Assembly (NCBI GenBank): GCA_002310235.1
Contig: DBYO01000024.1
Coordinates: forward strand, 203-64,202
Direction: 5' to 3'
From: Bacteroidales bacterium UBA1184
GTDB taxonomy: Bacteria > Bacteroidota > Bacteroidia > Bacteroidales > ML635J-15
DNA: 64,000 nt
The notes beneath the pieces are model-generated. The model made no database searches. It saw only the letters and a list, made by a program, of their open reading frames with translations, and was not told the DNA's origin. Every line of letters begins with the position of its first letter. Positions within the stretch are counted from its first letter, which is position 1. This document shows, one piece after another, positions 41,186 through 50,612 of this stretch. The position numbers and the translations under genes were made by a program.

Positions 41186-44100
41186 TTATTGTTTTACGAC
41201 TTTGCGGTTGATGACAAAGTCATTTGTTGCAACGCGTACCGTATAGGTTGCCTCAGGCAAGCCGCCCAAATGCAATACCGTCTGGTAGCTGTTCTGCGGA
41301 GCATCGGCATCCTCGGTGTAAACAAGGCGACCAAGCACATCGTAAACATCGATGCGTGCCGGACGGTTGCTGAAGTTCTCGAGCTCTACCGTGAGTTCTC
41401 CGTTGAACGGGTTCGGGTAAGCCACAACCTCGGGTTCGCCAGAAGCCTCAACGCAGTTGGCAAGAACAATCTCCGATGCGGTGCGAGAGCCGTCGTAGTC
41501 GACCTGGACAAGGCGGTAGTAGTTATCGCCGCCACGTACACCGTAGTCGGTGTAGCTGTAGTCGATAGGCTCGATGCTATTGCCGGCTCCTGCAATACGT
41601 GCAACCTCGGTGAAGTTGATTGCATCGTCGGAACGTTCGAGCGAGAAGTAGTCATTGTTGCGTTCGCTAGCGGTAGTCCACTCAACGAGTGCCGACTTGC
41701 CGTTGCAGGTTGCGGTGAACGAAGTAAGCTCGATCGGCAATACGGTATTATGGTCGGTTGAACCGAGGGTAATTATACCGTCGAAATTTCCAGCACGGGT
41801 GCGCGACAATGTCAGGATTTCACCCACGGTAATTGTTTGGTTCTCATTATCGAGCGATGCCGTACCTCCGATATTCTTCCAGCAGTCGTAGTGTGCTGCT
41901 GCAAAAATCTTATCGGCTTCACGACCTGAATAGTCCTGGTTGAAGTGTTCAAGCTGATTGCTAGCATCAACCTTGAGGGTTATGCTCGACAAGCTTGTGC
42001 TTGCACCAAGATTATCCATATCGACCTGCCAGTATTCGAAATTGCTTACGTGGTCAAGCTTAGGCAATCCATCGGCTTCGGGACACATATAGTTCTGGTT
42101 CCACCAATTTGGATATACATCAAGACCAAAACCAGCCTGACCTGTACCAGAAGCCCCTTCGTCACGCATGTGGTTGAACTTGACAGAAACGCCAGCATCG
42201 GTATTGGTTCCGATAGATGTTGCTATAGTTCCCAGCACACCATCGGCACCTGTCGGGAAGGTAAATGCTCCGTTACCCTTCTTGGTTACGGTTCCATCGA
42301 CATAGCTGTGGTAGCGTGCATTTGCATCGAAGATTGCACTTGATCCGTCGTTGAAGAGAGCATTACCAGTAACGACACCATTCTTGAAGGTGGCAGTACC
42401 GTTGACGGTTATGCCGTTGGCAGCGGTTATTGTACCTGCTGACGACTGGTCGAAGTTTACATTGTAGAATGCAAGCGGACCAGAATTGGTAATAGTCTGC
42501 AATGTTCCCTTGAACGCCACAGTACCTGCATTGCTGGTGAAAGTACCTGTATTGTTAAGGTCTCCGGCAAGGTTCAAAGTACCTGTGCTGCCGTCGAAAG
42601 TTCCTGAATTAACGAGGTCTCCTGCTACATCGATAGTACCCGTAGCTGTAATCGTACCGCTATTGTCGATATCCTGAGCAACCTCGAGATTTTTACCCGA
42701 TGCAACTGTAACGCTAGCTCCACTACCGACAGTAAGGTTTTGTGCCTTGCCAGAAGTTTCTACGCTAGCCACCTGCGACATCTGTGCAGGCCAGCCTTTC
42801 CATACGCCTGAATTATGATTTCCATCCGAACATTGCGATGTTCCAATATAAACATTGGAAGATGATGTAGGCAATGTCGTACCACTTGATACCGAATATG
42901 TTCCGCTACCACTATTATATATATACCAGTTTGCAGCGGTATTCCAGTCGGTATTTGCCGCGCCACGCCATATGTAGTCGTAGTCGGTTGGCACATCTTC
43001 CGGCACCTTAATATCCACCACCTTGTGGAGAATACCACCGCATCCAGCTGCATCGTACATCTCTACTCCAAATACATCGCTTGCCAGTTCCGGAGTTACG
43101 ATAAGCTGAGTGATTGGATCGTGCGAATAAGGATATGTTGAACCATTATGCATCCAACGTATATACTCAAGTGCTACCGGATTATTGCTTGCATCGTGTA
43201 GCGTGGCATCAAATTCAGCCTCCTCGCCCAAGCATATAACAGTCGGATCCAAATCTAGAATTGTAGGCTGTGTAACAGTATATGTGAATCCATTATCTTC
43301 GCTCCTACAGCCAAGATCGTCGATAAGCGTAAGGTTACAGCTACGCAGCTCTCCAATAGTTACTGGAACTGAAGCAATATTTGCAATTGTAGGATGTATA
43401 TAGAAGTCGGGACCTCCATTCGAATACACAAGATCATCGGTAGAAGTACCGCTACCAGGACAAACGCCAAGTTCTGTATTATCAAGACTTACAGTATATT
43501 TCCACGAATTGTCCTCAACTCCCTTCAAGGCTATCTCCCAGTTGAATATATAGCCGTTATCGTTTTCCCATGTGTCACATACCTGTATTTTCCAGTCACC
43601 ATTAAGCTTGCAACCTACAAGGTTTTCGAAACCTTGCCAGGGCCTATAGAATCGGGTATGATTATCGACATCTGACTGCTCCACAACCATACTATTGGTG
43701 TCTCCTACCCTATGGTTCTGGGCATCCGTTACATATTCGTGACCTGCATCATCGCCATAACTGTAATCATTATTGTTTGACCAGCAATAGTCAAATCCCT
43801 CTCCGAACGGATTGTACGCAGAATGACCTAAATGCTCATTTGATATCCAGTCGTGCAAATTAGGTTTTCCAAACCCTAAAGAAGCCACTTTATGTTTACT
43901 CCATTCATAATTACCATAAGTATCACCTGTAGCAAGATTATTTGTATTATATTGATCTGCACTTTGATACCAGCCTTCGAACACATAATAAAATTCGCCA
44001 TCACTAAAAGGCGCTGGGGTATTACCAGAATTTCTCATTCCTCTCAAATGTGCAAGCGCAGCATTATCCGACAATCCATCTTCGAAAGCAGTTGCCTCCT

Positions 44101-47100
44101 GCCTAACTCCTGTAGCGCTATAAGTACCGTCGACATATCTTACAAATGTTCTCATAGCAACGCTTCCAATCTTATTACCGTCAGATACCCATTCTCCAGG
44201 ACTTCCAGCATTTCCATATTTTCCATATGTTGCTTTACATTCTATTATCTTATAATACCATTCATAAGTATCATCGTCAAGACCAGGAGGAGTAGCAGAA
44301 AAAGTATAATAATCCTGCAATATAACCACAGACTTTTCCTGTCCGGCAGGAGTCTTACAAATAAGCGAAATCTGCATGTCGCCAATATGGGAATGCTCCA
44401 TATTTATGCGCACGTAGTCGATGTTTGAGGCATCGGTAATAACAGTACTCTCCTTGAAGTCGGCAAAGGTAACTCTCGATTCATAACAATCACCAACTCC
44501 ATCGGGAATGAAAGTTGTTTCGGCATGACCTTTTGTTGATTTAATCTCAACCTGGTCGTTGTCGACTTCGATAATAGGCTCGGATACTACAGCAGGGTCA
44601 CCGACGGTTATTTCCTTTGCCCTACCCACACATATATTTCCAATATCCGGAGAATCGTCGTGCGTAACAAGGCCCTTCGACACGAATACGCGCAGAGGAA
44701 TCTGCTCATGACAACCATTGTTTGCCGTTACAGTAAGCAGTATGTCGTGACCTGTTGCATTTTCGACTGTATATGAGATACTGCCAGACGAGGATGTGAG
44801 ATGGGCATTTCCGTCGTGGCGGTTAACATCCCACGAATAGGTAATAGGCCGTGCGTTGGCAGGAATTCCATCCTTCTCTTCTACAGCAAGGGTAATCTCC
44901 GAACCCTTGCAAACATTAAATTTCTGAACACCGTTATCTGCCACAACATTGCCTTCGTCATCTACCATGGAACCATCATTTGTGCCCTGCAGCGGTGTAT
45001 TCTTTACTATATTCACATAGTCGCAGATAGTGTATTGCGCATACAGGGTAATATCTTCGGTGAGCATTATTGATGCGCCTGGAGCATAAGTAGTTCCCGA
45101 GCCGTCCTGGGCTGTATTCCACGACAGGAATATACCGTCGCTACACGAAGGTTCATCGCTCGATATTGTAGTTGGATAACCTTCTACACCATGGGTGGGA
45201 GGCATGGAGAAGGCTACACCACCAGTACAGTTTGCCGAAGTATTGTAGGTGACGGTATGCAAGGTGCCTCCGTATATACAAAACTTGGTATTGGGGCGAT
45301 AGGTATAATCTGTCATATTTGCAGACACCTCTTCTATATCATCATTACTATAGTTATAACTATCGCTATAATATGAAATTACCGAATTAAAGCCTGTAGC
45401 AGTATATTTGAACTTATAATCCTGACCATGATATTCAGCAGAATGATCATGAATAACGACCAACAGATTCTTAGTGTCGCTGTATACGAAAGGCTCGTCG
45501 AGTGTAAACGAGTTCCAGCCATTGGAACAGTTGAGCGGACCTGAATATACGAGATTGCTCCCAGATATGGCAGTAACCCAATCGCTTCCATCTGAAAATG
45601 ACTCTTTGTTGGTCTCAACCATATATATATCTACATAATTCTTTTTGCTCATAGGCGTAGAATATGCATACTGGAATCCGATAGATGTTATTATACCTGC
45701 ATCTAATCCGACTTCGGTACGCCTATACAGCATCTGCGTGTATGAAAAGTTGTAATAATTGTTTAACGGCACCTTAAATGTTTCTGAACCTCCCGTACCT
45801 ATTTTCGAGCAGTCGTCGGTAACCGTAACAGTAAACTCTGCCGTGCGGGCACAAAGGTCGGTATTGTCTGGTGTGTACTTTGCAATTATTACGGCACTTC
45901 CTTCGGCTACGCCTGTTATTATTCCTGCTGCACTTACAGTAGCTACATTGTCGTTGGACGAAACATACGACAATGCTCCAGGATATGTGGTTTGGTTGAT
46001 ACCATTGTTTACATATCCGCTTATGTCCAAGGTTGCAGGAGCAACAATGCTACCCGATGTTGTTGTAAGCGTAAAAGTTCCAGGAATAGAAGTACACGCA
46101 TGCTCTATACAGATATTGTCAATAACAACACTATAATACGAACTGCTATTATACCACTTGAAGGCCAAGTATGCTCCCGACGGCATTGCTGCTGGAATTG
46201 TAAATTCATTCCGTCCTGTATATGAAGAACCACCATAATAATATGAAGGAGTAGCAGTACCTATAGAAGTAAACGTAGATGCGTCGTTAGGATTTGTCAT
46301 ATAGCCGAATACCAATGTTCCACTGCTGGCATTTTCCCACCATGCATTAAAACTTACCGCATCATTTTCCTGCAAGCCTTCAACATATGGAATTATAACA
46401 TAGTTGCTATATCCAAAATAATCGTATTCATAATCCCAATCATCATAATCATCGCCAGATGTGATGACTATTCCATTGCCATCCATAGCGAATGTTCCAT
46501 TATATATGTGAGGAGCATAATTGGAATTATAATCTGCAACAGGTGTATGTCCAGAATTGCTATATAACCTCCTCCAGCAACTTGGCAGTCCTGCATCAAT
46601 ATTTATTTCATCCGTTGGCGATGCAAAACCATCGAAATCGAAGCAAACTGGAACCGTATATGGATTACACGAAACAGTTACATCGTATGTAACACTTGCT
46701 GGGCAGTAGTAAGTTCCTCCTACATGAGCAGCAGGAATATTTGCTGTAATAGTAGCAGAACCTTCGGTTACACCTGTTATGGCGACACCTGTGTTTGTCC
46801 CAGAAACCGTAGCAACCAAAGGATTGCTCGAAGTCCATGTTACATCGGTATTATTAGGATTAGTAAGAACCAAATTTACAGTAGCATCGACGGATACAGA
46901 ACCCGATGCGGCAGGTAAAGATAATGCTGGTTCCGTACAGGGTGTACAGTTTGTAGTGTAACCTATATATGTTTGGGTATATCTATAAATTGAAATTGGG
47001 CTCTGCGAGGCACTTGCATAACAAGCGAATATTCCGTTTCCATTATTATACTGCATCACCTTACGGCTATTTGTTCCTTGTGCCGTTATGGTTGCCGTAC

Positions 47101-49576
47101 CACTTGATATGCTTATCACCCAACTTCCGTTGGCATCATTTACGGCTTGCGTTTTCAATTGATTATTAGAAGAACTCGCAGCATAGATATATCCAGGGTT
47201 TGTAGCATCGTAGAACGCCCAAGTTCCACTTGTCGTTCCTGCCCTAAGGTCGAATTCGCAGACACTTGATGTCCATGTAATAGTAGAACTGCTCTTTGTT
47301 ATTTCCGCCTTTCCTCTATTATTGGCATTTTGTGTTAGGCTCATTGCAAAATCATAATCTTTTGCAGCAATAACTACCTTGTCGCCCACAGCAAGTAACG
47401 ACGGAGATTCTACACGCGACCATGTCGGGGCAACACCGCTTTCGTATGCAAACACCGCATAGTAGGTTGTATTTGCCGAAACGTTTCCAGTAGGAGTTCT
47501 GAACAGGTCAGCTGGCGGATTGTCGGACGACCAGCTTGAATTTGCTGTCCAACCGACAAATACACGGTCGTAGCAATTATAACTGGTTGCATCGGTAGCA
47601 ACTCCCGACGGAACCGTAAGCGCATAACTATTACCTATTGGATAGTTCTGTGCAGTAAGATGTCCATCAATCGACCAGGTAACAGTATAGGTGGTGGTTG
47701 TACAGGATGTCACATAATTGGTATATGTGGTTGAAGGAATTGCTGCGGACAATTCAACATTATCAATACGAGCATTTTTACCACTATTACCATTTGAACT
47801 TGTATTTTTTAGAGTCAAATTAAAATTAGAAACACCACTTGTTGCTGTGATTGTCCAACTCTTATTAGAACCAGTTATAGTTATTCCTTGCGTTGTAGAT
47901 GTTAATGCAAATATATTGTTCTGATTTGATAGGAAAGTCATTGTCATTTGTGTAGCACCTCCAGTTGGAATATTTGAAATGGTCCATGTATTATTGCCTT
48001 TGGAAAGCAACAATTCCGGAGCCGTTCCTCCTGCAATATTGTTATTATATAGTTTAGTGTTATTATTACTTTGTGCATATGTAAGCGTTGCGCCACCATA
48101 AACGGTAGTACCCTCAAATCCGTATTCACTTGGTTTTTCATTATCAGACCCTCCTGTCCATGTTTCGGACCACAGTGTAGTATTTACTGGTGCACCACTC
48201 GAAACATTTGCAAACACAGCATAATAAGTTACATCTGCGGCTACGGATGCTCCTACAAGGTCACTACGTGAATACAACGGTGAAGGAGCACTATTTTGCG
48301 AACCAGATATAGGAGATGTTGTCCAGCCGACAAAAACCTTACCACCACATGAAATTGTAGGGTCTGACTGCACCTGCCCATTAGTCAATGTAGATGTAGA
48401 AACGGTACTTGTACTACCATCAACAGACCATGTTACGGTATGTGGAGAAATTGCTCCTGTTACTGTTAATTTGTAATCCTCAACTTCTCCATAATTTGCA
48501 GAAATACATGGATCCACCGAATAAGAATACAACTGCTCTACACGCATGCGATAGTCACCTGCTGCAGTATTAGCAGGTATAACAAACGAACTAGACCAAT
48601 TATTTTGATTAATACTATTAGCTGAAGCTACTCGCTCCGTTGAATTGTCAAAGACAAAATCCTTGTTCCAGTCAACCCATATTGCATAATTATAAGTATC
48701 ACTATATCCTCTTCCTACAGAGAAATTTATTGTCGTCCCAGGAGCAGCCGACACATAATAGTCGTTATAATAATTGGTATAACCTCCAGAACCTTGAGTT
48801 GTATTAGTATTGCTAATATTATGTTCGCCACCAGTTGTAGTAAAAGATTTGATATAATCAGTGGAATAAGCATAACTTGGGGTACAATAGGAACCACCTC
48901 CTCCACCACCAGAAGTGGTCTGCGTAACAGTAATGTCATCGATATATAGATAATACATATTTGCAGCATATGTGCAATGAACAACTACTCTTACGCTTTG
49001 TCCCTTAAGCGCAGCATCCGTACTTGAGCCCGATACTTGTGCATAAGTTTCATTAGTATAGGAAGCTGAACTAATAGCGTTGTATTTTGTTGCAGAAGCA
49101 ACTGCGGCTGCAGTGGTCACGTCGCTTGCCTTTACGAAGAACACTTCAAAAGTCTCTGGATAATAAGAACTTTCGACCCTCTCATACAGACTTACGCTTA
49201 GCCTTGTCATATTTGAGGAAACACTAAATGGTTCGGAAACCAAATAGCAATTTGCCGCATAAGAAGAACTATATTCATACTTCGCACTATTTGAGACACT
49301 ATATGCATAACTTGAAGTTGTATTAAGCGTCCAGTTATTGCCATTACCAGTTTTGTATGCATACCAACCCGTGGAAGAATAGCTAGTGGAAATGCTACTC
49401 ATTGCATCAAAGTTCTCAGACAACAGCTGTCCCCACGCTTCTCCTCCCATCATCATGCACAGGCAGAGAGCCAGAATTGTTAAAACGGATTTAAAATGTA
49501 AAAATTTGCTGCGGGAGGCTGCAGAATTAGCATCCAGGCAAATTTGCTGTTTTTCAATAAGATTCCCTTTCTCCAT
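41186..49576 (-). CDS. Giant multidomain surface protein with T9SS sorting domain
   Basis: A 2796-residue secreted protein. The N-terminus has a long signal peptide with hydrophobic core SVLTILALCLCMMMGGEAWG. Approximate order (residues): a GEVED-type domain near 230-375 (WVDWNKDFVFD, NYGEVEDYKLTV); Listeria-Bacteroides-type repeats ending in YAVF or YAQY near 450, 700 and 1515; Ig-like BIG2 stretches near 930 and 1220; a cleaved-adhesin-like domain near 970-1100 (CFDFDGF, LPSCWRRL); a P-domain-like region in two halves (HSHIGDMQISLIC near 1725, LNGDWKIQVCDTW near 1995); beta-helical low-complexity repeats near 2240-2420; and a C-terminal type-A T9SS sorting domain (last 75 residues, VYDVLGRLVYT...VINRKVVKQ). 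Start chosen at ATG 49576; the frame stays open to 49672. Likely an adhesin; no enzyme site is visible. Confidence 0.88.
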   Translation of the reverse strand: MEKGNLIEKQQICLDANSAASRSKFLHFKSVLTILALCLCMMMGGEAWGQLLSENFDAMSSISTSYSSTGWYAYKTGNGNNWTLNTTSSYAYSVSNSAKYEYSSSYAANCYLVSEPFSVSSNMTRLSVSLYERVESSYYPETFEVFFVKASDVTTAAAVASATKYNAISSASYTNETYAQVSGSSTDAALKGQSVRVVVHCTYAANMYYLYIDDITVTQTTSGGGGGGSYCTPSYAYSTDYIKSFTTTGGEHNISNTNTTQGSGGYTNYYNDYYVSAAPGTTINFSVGRGYSDTYNYAIWVDWNKDFVFDNSTERVASANSINQNNWSSSFVIPANTAAGDYRMRVEQLYSYSVDPCISANYGEVEDYKLTVTGAISPHTVTWSVDGSTSTVSTSTLTNGQVQSDPTISCGGKVFVGWTTSPISGSQNSAPSPLYSRSDLVGASVAADVTYYAVFANVSSGAPVNTTLWSETWTGGSDNEKPSEYGFEGTTVYGGATLTYAQSNNNTKLYNNNIAGGTAPELLLSKGNNTWTISNIPTGGATQMTMTFLSNQNNIFALTSTTQGITITGSNKSWTITATSGVSNFNLTLKNTSSNGNSGKNARIDNVELSAAIPSTTYTNYVTSCTTTTYTVTWSIDGHLTAQNYPIGNSYALTVPSGVATDATSYNCYDRVFVGWTANSSWSSDNPPADLFRTPTGNVSANTTYYAVFAYESGVAPTWSRVESPSLLAVGDKVVIAAKDYDFAMSLTQNANNRGKAEITKSSSTITWTSSVCEFDLRAGTTSGTWAFYDATNPGYIYAASSSNNQLKTQAVNDANGSWVISISSGTATITAQGTNSRKVMQYNNGNGIFACYASASQSPISIYRYTQTYIGYTTNCTPCTEPALSLPAASGSVSVDATVNLVLTNPNNTDVTWTSSNPLVATVSGTNTGVAITGVTEGSATITANIPAAHVGGTYYCPASVTYDVTVSCNPYTVPVCFDFDGFASPTDEINIDAGLPSCWRRLYSNSGHTPVADYNSNYAPHIYNGTFAMDGNGIVITSGDDYDDWDYEYDYFGYSNYVIIPYVEGLQENDAVSFNAWWENASSGTLVFGYMTNPNDASTFTSIGTATPSYYYGGSSYTGRNEFTIPAAMPSGAYLAFKWYNSSSYYSVVIDNICIEHACTSIPGTFTLTTTSGSIVAPATLDISGYVNNGINQTTYPGALSYVSSNDNVATVSAAGIITGVAEGSAVIIAKYTPDNTDLCARTAEFTVTVTDDCSKIGTGGSETFKVPLNNYYNFSYTQMLYRRTEVGLDAGIITSIGFQYAYSTPMSKKNYVDIYMVETNKESFSDGSDWVTAISGSNLVYSGPLNCSNGWNSFTLDEPFVYSDTKNLLVVIHDHSAEYHGQDYKFKYTATGFNSVISYYSDSYNYSNDDIEEVSANMTDYTYRPNTKFCIYGGTLHTVTYNTSANCTGGVAFSMPPTHGVEGYPTTISSDEPSCSDGIFLSWNTAQDGSGTTYAPGASIMLTEDITLYAQYTICDYVNIVKNTPLQGTNDGSMVDDEGNVVADNGVQKFNVCKGSEITLAVEEKDGIPANARPITYSWDVNRHDGNAHLTSSSGSISYTVENATGHDILLTVTANNGCHEQIPLRVFVSKGLVTHDDSPDIGNICVGRAKEITVGDPAVVSEPIIEVDNDQVEIKSTKGHAETTFIPDGVGDCYESRVTFADFKESTVITDASNIDYVRINMEHSHIGDMQISLICKTPAGQEKSVVILQDYYTFSATPPGLDDDTYEWYYKIIECKATYGKYGNAGSPGEWVSDGNKIGSVAMRTFVRYVDGTYSATGVRQEATAFEDGLSDNAALAHLRGMRNSGNTPAPFSDGEFYYVFEGWYQSADQYNTNNLATGDTYGNYEWSKHKVASLGFGKPNLHDWISNEHLGHSAYNPFGEGFDYCWSNNNDYSYGDDAGHEYVTDAQNHRVGDTNSMVVEQSDVDNHTRFYRPWQGFENLVGCKLNGDWKIQVCDTWENDNGYIFNWEIALKGVEDNSWKYTVSLDNTELGVCPGSGTSTDDLVYSNGGPDFYIHPTIANIASVPVTIGELRSCNLTLIDDLGCRSEDNGFTYTVTQPTILDLDPTVICLGEEAEFDATLHDASNNPVALEYIRWMHNGSTYPYSHDPITQLIVTPELASDVFGVEMYDAAGCGGILHKVVDIKVPEDVPTDYDYIWRGAANTDWNTAANWYIYNSGSGTYSVSSGTTLPTSSSNVYIGTSQCSDGNHNSGVWKGWPAQMSQVASVETSGKAQNLTVGSGASVTVASGKNLEVAQDIDNSGTITATGTIDVAGDLVNSGTFDGSTGTLNLAGDLNNTGTFTSNAGTVAFKGTLQTITNSGPLAFYNVNFDQSSAGTITAANGITVNGTATFKNGVVTGNALFNDGSSAIFDANARYHSYVDGTVTKKGNGAFTFPTGADGVLGTIATSIGTNTDAGVSVKFNHMRDEGASGTGQAGFGLDVYPNWWNQNYMCPEADGLPKLDHVSNFEYWQVDMDNLGASTSLSSITLKVDASNQLEHFNQDYSGREADKIFAAAHYDCWKNIGGTASLDNENQTITVGEILTLSRTRAGNFDGIITLGSTDHNTVLPIELTSFTATCNGKSALVEWTTASERNNDYFSLERSDDAINFTEVARIAGAGNSIEPIDYSYTDYGVRGGDNYYRLVQVDYDGSRTASEIVLANCVEASGEPEVVAYPNPFNGELTVELENFSNRPARIDVYDVLGRLVYTEDADAPQNSYQTVLHLGGLPEATYTVRVATNDFVINRKVVKQ

Positions 49577-49729
49577 AATAATCAATGTATTAGCAGTAGA
49601 GACAGCGTCCCTATATATTCCTAAATCGGTTGTCATATTTCCACACTTCGTGCCCATAATAGGCGTTAACAAATAGATTAAAAATTAACACAAATAAAAC
49701 CAACGAGCCTACGTATAATAAACTCGTTG

Positions 49730-49737
49730 CAAAAGTA
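49730..49737 (-). promoter_or_regulatory. -7 element for the giant adhesin
   Basis: The minus strand reads TACTTTTG about 155 bases before the start codon. The long leader contains a 7-bp inverted repeat, CAACGAG (49701-49707) and CTCGTTG (49723-49729), close to the predicted start of the transcript. Confidence 0.5.
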
Positions 49738-49895
49738 TAATGTATTTGCATTTTATAGGTAATATTACGCGGTTATTATACATACAAAAATATAAATAAT
49801 ACAACATTAAGTTTTTATTATACGAATAATGAGAAAGGAAAGATGAAAGAGTTTTCTGATGGGCGAAACGGAAGAACAGGCGGACGGACGGGGCG

Positions 49896-50084
49896 AAAAG
49901 GCTGGAAGGCTAGAAGGCTAAAAGGCTGGAAGGCTAGAAGGCTGGAAGGCTAGAAGGCTGGAAGGCTAAAAGGCTAAAAGGCTGGAAGGCTAGAAGGCTA
50001 GAAGGCTGGAAGGCTAGAAGGCTGGAAGGCGAAAAGGCTAACAGGCTAACTGGCTAACAGGCGAATAGGCGAAAAGGCTAACAG
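49896..50084. repeat. 8-bp tandem repeat array (AAGGCTGG/AAGGCTAG type)
   Basis: About 20 units of 8-9 bases, mostly AAGGCTGG, AAGGCTAG and AAGGCTAA, decaying to ACAGGCTA and AGGCGAAT types at the right end. A second, shorter array of the same kind lies at 50404-50495. The gap 49577-50612 has no gene. Confidence 0.85.
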
Positions 50085-50200
50085 CCAAATTCAAACAACT
50101 TCAAACCCAAAGGCTACCGCAGCTATCGCTGCTACGTATATGTGACCCCGCTGGGGTATGTGGCGAGAAAATACCGCAATGTTTTTTGCCCCCTCGCCCT

Positions 50201-50232
50201 ATGTAGGGGCAGGTTTAAACCTGCCCCTACAT
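50201..50232. repeat. Perfect 32-bp palindrome with GTTTAAAC core
   Basis: Each half is 16 bases, GTAGGGGCAGG on the left before the TTTAAA centre; the two halves are exact reverse complements. Looser inverted arms (GTTTTTTGCCCC near 50181 and GGGCAAAAAC near 50250) extend it. A related but imperfect palindrome lies at 58562-58587. Confidence 0.8.
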
Positions 50233-50271
50233 GGCGTTAAATTGGGGCAGGGCAAAAACCTGCGGTAATGA

Positions 50272-50347
50272 CCATGAGATCACGGATAGCCGACCGCGAC
50301 AACGCTCCCCCACCGTATCGCGTGTGCGCTCTGGCTTCCGCGATGAC
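50272..50347 (-). repeat. 76-bp dispersed element, copy 3 (diverged middle)
   Basis: Reverse orientation to copies 1 and 2. The left end ATGAGATCACGGATAGCC and right end GGCTTCCGCGATGAC are nearly the same as in those copies, and the length is the same, but the central 35 bases differ. Confidence 0.65.
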
Positions 50348-50403
50348 GGAGGGAAAAGAAAAAACAAGTAACATTACTCGCTAGGAAAAACCGATTATTT
50401 CAA

Positions 50404-50495
50404 AAAGGCGGACAGGCGAACAGGCGGACGGACGGGGCTAAAAGGCTGGAAGGCGAAAAGGCTAAAAGGCGAACTGGCGAACAGGCTAACGGGCG
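50404..50495. repeat. Second short-unit array (AGGCGAAC/AAGGCTGG type)
   Basis: Irregular repeats of GGCGGACA, GGCGAACA, AAGGCTGG and GGCTAAAA units directly before the ATPase leader. Base composition and units match the array at 49896-50084. Confidence 0.75.
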
Positions 50496-50526
50496 ACCTA
50501 GATGCGCAATATAACACTGTGCAAAT

Positions 50527-50612
50527 GTTGGAAAAACGGACAAAATATTTTGTTTTTGTGTTGGAAAAACGGACAAAATAGATTAATTTTGCGTTGGAAA
50601 AACAGACAAAAT
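50527..50612 (+). promoter_or_regulatory. Three 20-bp direct repeats at 33-bp period before the ATPase gene
   Basis: GTTGGAAAAACGGACAAAAT occurs at 50527-50546 and 50560-50579, and with one change at 50593-50612. The period is exactly 33 bp and the third copy ends at the base before the ATG. The spacer between copies 2 and 3 contains the -7 element. This looks like an operator array covering the promoter and leader. Confidence 0.7.
50584..50591 (+). promoter_or_regulatory. -7 element for the DUF4143-type ATPase
   Basis: TAATTTTG with TTGG (50561-50564) 19 bases upstream, a close match to TTTG-N19-TAnnTTTG. The predicted transcript would begin inside the third direct repeat, giving a nearly leaderless mRNA. 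Confidence 0.6.

Noticed and set aside
49577..49672. Earlier start of the giant adhesin
   Set aside because: It would place 32 residues before an already long signal peptide; the ATG at 49576 (MEKGN) is more plausible, although 49672 cannot be fully excluded.
50527..50612. CRISPR-like array
   Set aside because: There are only three repeats and the spacers are 13 bases, similar in composition; no cas gene is present. The repeats sit on a promoter instead.
50502..50612. N-terminal extension of the DUF4143-type ATPase
   Set aside because: It translates the operator-like repeats, and the predicted transcript starts after most of it; the family start fits ATG 50613.
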